NCBI GenBank assembly: GCA_020201365.1
Contig: JAIVGV010000049.1
Span: 1-9,242, forward strand
Direction: 5' to 3'
DNA length: 9,242 nucleotides
From: Acidobacteriota bacterium
GTDB taxonomy: Bacteria; Acidobacteriota; Blastocatellia; Pyrinomonadales; Pyrinomonadaceae
Shown: one piece after another, positions 5,528-9,242 of the stretch
How positions within the stretch are numbered: position 1 is the first letter of the stretch
Layout: every line of letters begins with the position of its first letter
Notes under the pieces: model-generated
What the model was told of the DNA's origin: nothing
Databases searched by the model: none
The model's input: the letters and a program-made list of their open reading frames with translations, nothing else
Position numbers and translations under genes: made by a program

Positions 5528-6508
5528 TCACGGCTCCGGGCAGAAGCGCGGGTCTTTGAAGCCGCGCGCGCGTTCGCGTCGGCGGAGCGGATCGCGATCC
5601 GCGTCCTGTCGCGGCGGCAGGACGCCGAGGCGGACGAGCGCGGGGCGGTACTCGTAGCGGATCGTCACCTGCGCGGCGGGCTCGCGTTCGAGATCGAGGT
5701 TCACCCAGCGCACAGAGTTTCCGACCGGGCGGCCGATGCCGGTCGCCGCGTACTCGTCGTCGTCCGACGGCGCGACCGCGCGATCTCGCGCCGCGCCCGC
5801 CGAGTTCGCAGACGGCTGCGCAGGGCTTCGCGGCTCCGACCGGTTCGGCGCGGACTTGCGCGCGCCCCCGTCCTCCGGCTCGCCGAGCGGGCGCGGCCGC
5901 GGCGGCACGACTTCCGCGTAGCGCTCGCGCTCGCGGAAGAAGACGGCGGTGATGACGCCCACGTCGTCTGGGCGACCGAGCTTGTTGGCGTAAGAGTCGC
6001 GCTCCGAAGTGAAGTAGAAGCGGCGCGCGCGCGTGCCGCTCATCTGCCACCCGCTGATCGTGATCGTCGAGTAAGGCTCGATCACCCACTTGCTCGCGTC
6101 GCGCGCCGTCGTGCGCCGCGCGTCAATCGTGTTGAGCCCGTCCACCGAGAGCGCGACGGCGACGCGCACGCCGAGCGGGTTGTGCACCCGCAGCTCGTAC
6201 TCCTCGCCAGCGACCGCCTCGACGTACACGCGCCCGCGCGCCGGATACTGTTCGAGCGATTCGCCCCCGGCGACGACCTCGACGCCGAACGGCTCGTAGC
6301 GCACGGGCTGCGATGCGCGCCAGTCGCCGCGCTCCTGCGCGCCTTCGTCAGCCAGTAAGTCTTCCTCCGCCCCGCCGCTCACGCCGACGCTCAAGCCCGT
6401 CTCGCCGGTCGGCGCCTTCTCGTCAACCCTCGCGCCGCCCGCAAATACTGCCGCCGCCAGCACGGCGACGCACGCGCAGCAGAGCGCGAGCCACAGCACC
6501 TTTTTCAT
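5528..6508 (-). CDS. Secreted protein of unknown function
   Basis: 326 residues with a signal peptide (MKKVLWLALCCACVAVLAAA, cleavage near residue 24), so probably periplasmic or surface. A conserved-looking beta-rich domain spans about 92-193. It contains YELRVHNPLGVRVAVALSVD, DASKWVIEPYSTITISGW and ARRFYFTSERDSYANKLG, which suggest a beta-sandwich. A Pro/Arg/Asp-rich disordered stretch (about 200-255) follows. A short second block is AATGIGRPVGNSVRWV ... IRYEYRPALVRLGVLP (254-298). I recall this combination from other acidobacterial hypothetical proteins but know no function. The start ATG at 6506-6508 is clear: AAGGAGGT sits about nine bases upstream and the signal peptide begins there. 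An in-frame ATG at 6610 would add 34 basic residues across the divergent promoter and is rejected. The C-terminus is charged. The Cys-rich gene follows in the same direction, with its own candidate promoter. Confidence 0.83.
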   Translation of the reverse strand: MKKVLWLALCCACVAVLAAAVFAGGARVDEKAPTGETGLSVGVSGGAEEDLLADEGAQERGDWRASQPVRYEPFGVEVVAGGESLEQYPARGRVYVEAVAGEEYELRVHNPLGVRVAVALSVDGLNTIDARRTTARDASKWVIEPYSTITISGWQMSGTRARRFYFTSERDSYANKLGRPDDVGVITAVFFRERERYAEVVPPRPRPLGEPEDGGARKSAPNRSEPRSPAQPSANSAGAARDRAVAPSDDDEYAATGIGRPVGNSVRWVNLDLEREPAAQVTIRYEYRPALVRLGVLPPRQDADRDPLRRRERARGFKDPRFCPEP

Positions 6509-6602
6509 CACGCCTGACCTCCTTCGTCCCGCAGGATTTTTCCGACGCCCAGTTTTTGAACGTCCCGCGCCGGATTTCTTGCGCGCCGCCCCGGCCGATT
6601 TG

Positions 6603-6611
6603 TGGTACAAG
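6603..6611 (+). promoter_or_regulatory. Possible extended -10 of the debranching enzyme gene
   Basis: TGGTACAAG fits the TGn-TATAAT pattern loosely (hexamer 4 of 6) and lies 25 bases before the GTG start, the same spacing as the osmC -10. A good -35 is lacking (TTGCGC at 6579 is 21 bases away). It lies in the 128-base divergent gap shared with the secreted protein gene. Confidence 0.3.
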
Positions 6612-6636
6612 ACAGAGGAGGTCGAAGGGCGTACAG

Positions 6637-8718
6637 GTGAACGGCGGAGGGCGAGGCTTGATCAGTTTCGACGAGGGCGAGTGCGGAAACTTAGAGACTT
6701 CGCAGCGGCGCGAGTGGCTAGAGACGAACGGCTTGGGCGGCTACGCCTCCTCGACCGTCGCGGGCGAGAACACGCGCCGCTACCACGGTCTGCTCGTCGC
6801 CGCCGACCCGCCGCCCACGCGCCGCGTCGTGCTGCTCTCGAAGCTCGAAGAGGTCTTGGTCGTCGGCGGAGAGCGCTTCGAGATTTCGACCAACCGCTAC
6901 GAGCCCGACGTGGTGAGCCCGCGGGGCTACCTTTCGCAGACCGGCTTCCGCCTCGACCCCTTCCCCGTCTTCACCTTCCGCGCGGGCGCGTTCGAGATCG
7001 AGAAGCGCGTCGTCGCGGCGCACGGTCGCAACGCGACCGCCGTGCGGTACACATTCCGCGCGCCGAAGGATGCGCGCGCGACGTTCGAGCTGAGACCGCT
7101 CGTCGCCTTCCGCGACTACCACTCGCTCGCGCACGAATCTCAGGACATCTTCCTCGATTCGGAGATCAAGCCGGGCGCGCTGCGCGTCGGCAGACGCGAC
7201 TTCGCGCCCTCGCTCCGCATCGCGCACGACGCGCGCGCCGTCTCCGTCGAAGGGCTCTGGTACCGGAACTTCATCTACGTCGAGGAGAAGGCGCGCGGCT
7301 TCGACTTCCACGAAGACCTCTTCAACCCCTGCCTGCTCACGTTCGACGTTTCGGACGGCGCGACCTGCAACGTCGTCGCCGCGACCGACATTTGCACCGC
7401 GCGCGACGCCGCGGCGATTGAAGACGAAGAACGCGCGCGGCGCGCGAGGCTCGTCGCGGTCGGCTCGCCGGTCGGCGCGAAAGCAGGCGAGGCGGAGGGC
7501 GGAGAATCACGGGGCGGCGAGCCGTCAGTCGGATCGGACGCCGGCGCGTCGCCCGACGAAGGGCGCGCGGACTACATCGCGTCGCTCGTGCGCGCGGCGG
7601 ATCAGTTCGTCGTCCGCCGGGGCGGGAGCCTCTCGACGGTCATCGCGGGCTACCACTGGTTCACGGACTGGGGGCGCGACACGATGATCTCGCTGCCCGG
7701 TCTCGCGCTCGCCACGGGTCGGTTCCGAGAAGCGCGCGAAATCCTGCTCGCCTTCGCCGCCAACCTCAATCAGGGTCTCATCCCCAACCGCTTCCCGGAC
7801 GCGGGCGAGCAGCCCGAATACAACACGGCGGACGCGACGCTGTGGCTCGTCAACGCCGTCGGCGAGTACCTGCGCCGCACGCAAGATGAAACTTTCGTGC
7901 GCGAGAAGCTCTACGAGCCGCTGCGCGAGATCATCTCTTGGCACGAGCGCGGCACGCACTACGACATGCGCATGACCGAAGACTCGCTGCTGCGCGCGGG
8001 CAACGTGGACGTGCAGCTGACGTGGATGGACGTGAAGATCGGCGACTACCTCGTGACGCCGCGTACGGGCAAGCCCGTCGAGATTCAGGCGCTCTGGTAC
8101 AACGCGCTGCGGACGGTGGAAGCGATCGCGCGTCGCTTCGGCGACGACGCGACGCGCAACCGCTGTCGCTCGATAGCCGACGCGGCGCGCGCCAGCTTCA
8201 ACGGTCTCTTCTGGAACGACGCGGCCAACTGCCTCTACGACTGCGTCGGCGACGCGGGCGAGGCGGACGACTGCGTGCGACCGAACCAGATTTTCGCCGT
8301 CAGCCTCCCGCACGCGATCACGACGGGCGAGCGTGCGCGCGCCGTCGTCGAGTGCTGCGAGCGCGAGCTGCTGACGCCCTACGGGCTGCGCTCGCTCTCG
8401 CCGCAGCACCCGGACTACCGCGGGCGCTACGAGGGCGACGCCTACTCACGCGACACGGCTTACCACCAGGGGACGGTCTGGGCTTGGCTCATCGGCGCTT
8501 TCGTCACGGCGTACCTGCGGATCAACGACCGCTCGCCGGAGAGTCTGGAGAAGGCGCGCGGCTGGCTCGCCAACTTCCGCGCGCACCTGCGCGAGGCGGG
8601 CGTCGGTCAAATCTCCGAAATCTTCGACGGCGACGCGCCGCACACGCCGCGCGGCTGCGTCGCGCAGGCTTGGAGCGTGGCGGAGGTGCTGCGCTGCGAG
8701 CTGGAAGAGGTGAACTGA
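6637..8718 (+). CDS. Glycogen-debranching enzyme, amylo-alpha-1,6-glucosidase (GH133-type)
   Basis: 693 residues; hydrolyses alpha-1,6 branches of glycogen or limit dextrin in the cytoplasm, matching the bacterial/archaeal debranching enzyme family. The N-terminal GDE_N domain covers about 8-270 and has the family signature EWLETNGLGGYASSTVAG followed by TRRYHGLLVAA. The catalytic (alpha/alpha)6 GDE_C domain covers about 312-690. It contains YHWFTDWGRDTMISLPGLAL (339-358), IPNRFPDAGEQPEYNTADA, VQLTWMDVKIGD, PNQIFAVSLP and YEGDAYSRDTAYHQGTVWAW. All are intact. A Gly/Glu/Ser-rich insert (about 276-310) forms the interdomain linker. The start is GTG 6637, with GAGGAGGT 13 bases upstream. TTG 6658 with GGAGGG six bases upstream is a good alternative, seven codons shorter. 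It is monocistronic: divergent from the secreted protein and followed by a strong terminator. No other glycogen gene is in the window. Confidence 0.94.
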   Translation: MNGGGRGLISFDEGECGNLETSQRREWLETNGLGGYASSTVAGENTRRYHGLLVAADPPPTRRVVLLSKLEEVLVVGGERFEISTNRYEPDVVSPRGYLSQTGFRLDPFPVFTFRAGAFEIEKRVVAAHGRNATAVRYTFRAPKDARATFELRPLVAFRDYHSLAHESQDIFLDSEIKPGALRVGRRDFAPSLRIAHDARAVSVEGLWYRNFIYVEEKARGFDFHEDLFNPCLLTFDVSDGATCNVVAATDICTARDAAAIEDEERARRARLVAVGSPVGAKAGEAEGGESRGGEPSVGSDAGASPDEGRADYIASLVRAADQFVVRRGGSLSTVIAGYHWFTDWGRDTMISLPGLALATGRFREAREILLAFAANLNQGLIPNRFPDAGEQPEYNTADATLWLVNAVGEYLRRTQDETFVREKLYEPLREIISWHERGTHYDMRMTEDSLLRAGNVDVQLTWMDVKIGDYLVTPRTGKPVEIQALWYNALRTVEAIARRFGDDATRNRCRSIADAARASFNGLFWNDAANCLYDCVGDAGEADDCVRPNQIFAVSLPHAITTGERARAVVECCERELLTPYGLRSLSPQHPDYRGRYEGDAYSRDTAYHQGTVWAWLIGAFVTAYLRINDRSPESLEKARGWLANFRAHLREAGVGQISEIFDGDAPHTPRGCVAQAWSVAEVLRCELEEVN

Positions 8719-8774
8719 ACCGAGAGAGAGTGTGTGACGACGCGGCGGGTGAAGAAGTTGATAAGAAGGAAGAT

Positions 8775-8865
8775 TCACCGCAGAGGCGCAGAGGATTCGC
8801 GGAGTTAGAGCGGAGGCTCGTCCTCCCTTCGTAAACTCTGCGCTAACTCTGCGCCTCTGCGGTGA
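8775..8865. repeat. Palindromic intergenic repeat of the 'CCGCAGAGGCGCAGAG' type
   Basis: The 91-base dyad carries the CGCAGAG(G/A)CGCAGAG core that I recall as a dispersed intergenic sequence in several bacterial phyla. Only one copy is present here, so its repeat status rests on recognition and not on the window itself. Confidence 0.45.
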
Positions 8866-8884
8866 GCGATTTTTGATTTTTTTT
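8775..8884 (+). terminator. Large hairpin plus T-tract terminating the debranching enzyme gene
   Basis: TCACCGCAGAGGCGCAGAG (8775-8793) pairs perfectly over 19 bp with 8847-8865. Inside, after a 4x4 internal loop, 8798-8806 pairs with 8834-8842 (one G-T). At the tip GGAGG (8812-8816) pairs with CCTCC (8822-8826). Directly downstream is a T-rich tract, ATTTTTGATTTTTTTT (8869-8884). The fold and T-tract fit an intrinsic terminator for the plus strand. Confidence 0.8.
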
Positions 8885-8902
8885 CGAAGCGAACCTTAGG
8901 AT
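8873..8902 (+). promoter_or_regulatory. Promoter of the small membrane protein gene
   Basis: TTGATT (8873-8878, 4 of 6 to consensus) and TAGGAT (8897-8902, 4 of 6) are separated by 18 bases. The -35 lies within the T-tract of the preceding terminator. The leader would be about 31 bases and carry the GAGGTGA ribosome binding site. Confidence 0.4.
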
Positions 8903-8939
8903 AAGAACGAACACACAAACAGACTGAGGTGACGAGAAG

Positions 8940-9104
8940 ATGCCGACAAACACGCCGCCGCCCTACTTCCCGCAGGGCTCGCTGATGCCGCCCGATCCGA
9001 ACCGCTGGCGCAAGACGAAGGGCGCGATCTTCGGCTGCCTCGCGCTCCTGCTCCTGCTTGTCATCGCGGTCGTCTCCTACTTCGTCTTCCGCGCGCGCGG
9101 CTAG
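8940..9104 (+). CDS. Small single-pass membrane protein, 54 residues, unknown function
   Basis: The ATG at 8940 has GAGGTGA (8926-8932) seven bases upstream, a strong ribosome binding site, and a plausible promoter. The product has a Pro-rich N-terminal 20 residues (MPTNTPPPYFPQGSLMPPDP) and a basic stretch WRKTKG (23-28). One hydrophobic helix follows (about 29-50: AIFGCLALLLLLVIAVVSYFVF) with a short RARG tail. There is no signal peptidase site, so it is probably membrane-anchored with the Pro-rich end in the cytoplasm, although the basic residues on both sides leave topology open. I do not recognise a family. It is convergent with the VKOR gene, with seven bases between them. Coding status rests on the ribosome binding site, the membrane helix and codon use like the neighbours. 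Confidence 0.7.
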   Translation: MPTNTPPPYFPQGSLMPPDPNRWRKTKGAIFGCLALLLLLVIAVVSYFVFRARG

Positions 9105-9111
9105 TCGTCGT

Positions 9112-9242
9112 TTAAGCGCGGCGGCGCGTCAGTTGTTGCATGATGACGACGATGGCGAGCAGCGTCGTCGTGCACGCCGAGAGGAGGCAGTACTGGCAGA
9201 AGGCGTGGATGACGAACTTTTGCAGGTAGAGCAGCCAGAGCG
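9112..9242 (-). CDS. VKOR-family disulfide-forming membrane protein (partial, C-terminal end only)
   Basis: The last 42 residues plus TAA stop are visible, ending MQQLTRRRA. The segment LWLLYLQKFVIHAFCQYCLL resembles the end of vitamin K epoxide reductase homologues. There a CxxC (here CQYC) at the start of the last transmembrane helix passes electrons to quinone while regenerating a DsbA-like thioredoxin-fold oxidase. The helix continues as SACTTTLLAIVVIM and ends in a basic tail, which fits a cytoplasmic C-terminus. The rest of the gene, including the first Cys pair and any fused thioredoxin domain, lies outside the window. A fused C-terminal thioredoxin domain is excluded because the protein stops here. 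The short visible length limits certainty. Confidence 0.78.
   Translation of the reverse strand, partial: LWLLYLQKFVIHAFCQYCLLSACTTTLLAIVVIMQQLTRRRA

Noticed and set aside
5331..6089. 252-residue minus-strand frame spanning the gap between two genes
   Set aside because: Arg/Ala/Pro-rich out-of-frame translation that overlaps both genuine genes and the ECF-like promoter.
6509..6610. Extension of the secreted protein to an in-frame ATG at 6610
   Set aside because: The added 34 residues are basic low complexity, and the perfect AAGGAGGT plus signal peptide start at 6508.
6313..6636. N-terminal extension of the debranching enzyme from an ATG at 6313
   Set aside because: It would overlap the divergent secreted-protein gene by about 200 bases and cross its ribosome binding site. 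The added sequence is Arg/Ser/Pro-rich antisense translation, whereas the family N-terminus begins near GTG 6637.
7450..7566. Gly/Glu/Ser-rich insert in the debranching enzyme, considered as a foreign insertion
   Set aside because: It falls at the GDE_N/GDE_C domain boundary, where linkers vary in length, and has the same base composition as its surroundings.

Overview
The window is high-GC bacterial chromosome, densely coding on both strands. No plasmid, phage, insertion-sequence or CRISPR signature is visible. Several features suggest an Acidobacteriota genome, probably Blastocatellia-like: a lipoprotein with an Asn/Ala repeat linker after the lipobox, a Cys-rich 'FCxxC ... NCPVG' membrane protein, a secreted glycine-zipper protein, and extended -10 promoters of the TGnTA type. 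This assignment is inference from protein style, not from a marker gene.

Layout, left to right. At 1-319 (-) is the N-terminal part of a CheY-like response regulator, cut by the window edge. At 320-646 is a non-coding stretch holding a strong intrinsic terminator (25-bp perfect stem plus T-run) for the next gene. At 647-2266 (-) is a large secreted glycine-zipper protein. Divergent from it, 2546-2980 (+) encodes an OsmC/Ohr-type thiol peroxidase, preceded by two adjacent perfect palindromes and an extended -10. At 3113-3262 (+) is a 49-residue, nine-cysteine bacterial metallothionein with its own promoter and a strong Shine-Dalgarno. At 3383-4897 (+) is a TPR-containing lipoprotein lytic transglycosylase. 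Convergent with it, 4903-5445 (-) encodes a Cys-rich single-pass membrane protein behind a good ECF-sigma-like promoter. At 5528-6508 (-) is a secreted protein of unknown function. Divergent from that, 6637-8718 (+) is a glycogen-debranching enzyme (amylo-alpha-1,6-glucosidase), ended by a large imperfect hairpin and T-tract. At 8940-9104 (+) is a 54-residue single-pass membrane protein. At 9112-9242 (-) is the C-terminal end of a VKOR-type disulfide-forming membrane protein, cut by the window edge.

The genes do not form one obvious operon. The nearest thing to a functional theme is thiol/metal stress and envelope maintenance: OsmC peroxidase beside a metallothionein, a Cys-rich membrane protein behind an ECF-like promoter, a peptidoglycan lytic enzyme, and a VKOR-type disulfide catalyst. 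The debranching enzyme and the response regulator look independent. I do not see a convincing new multi-gene system. The most worthwhile leads are the metallothionein, the palindromic operator candidate upstream of osmC, and the ECF-promoter/Cys-domain pair.
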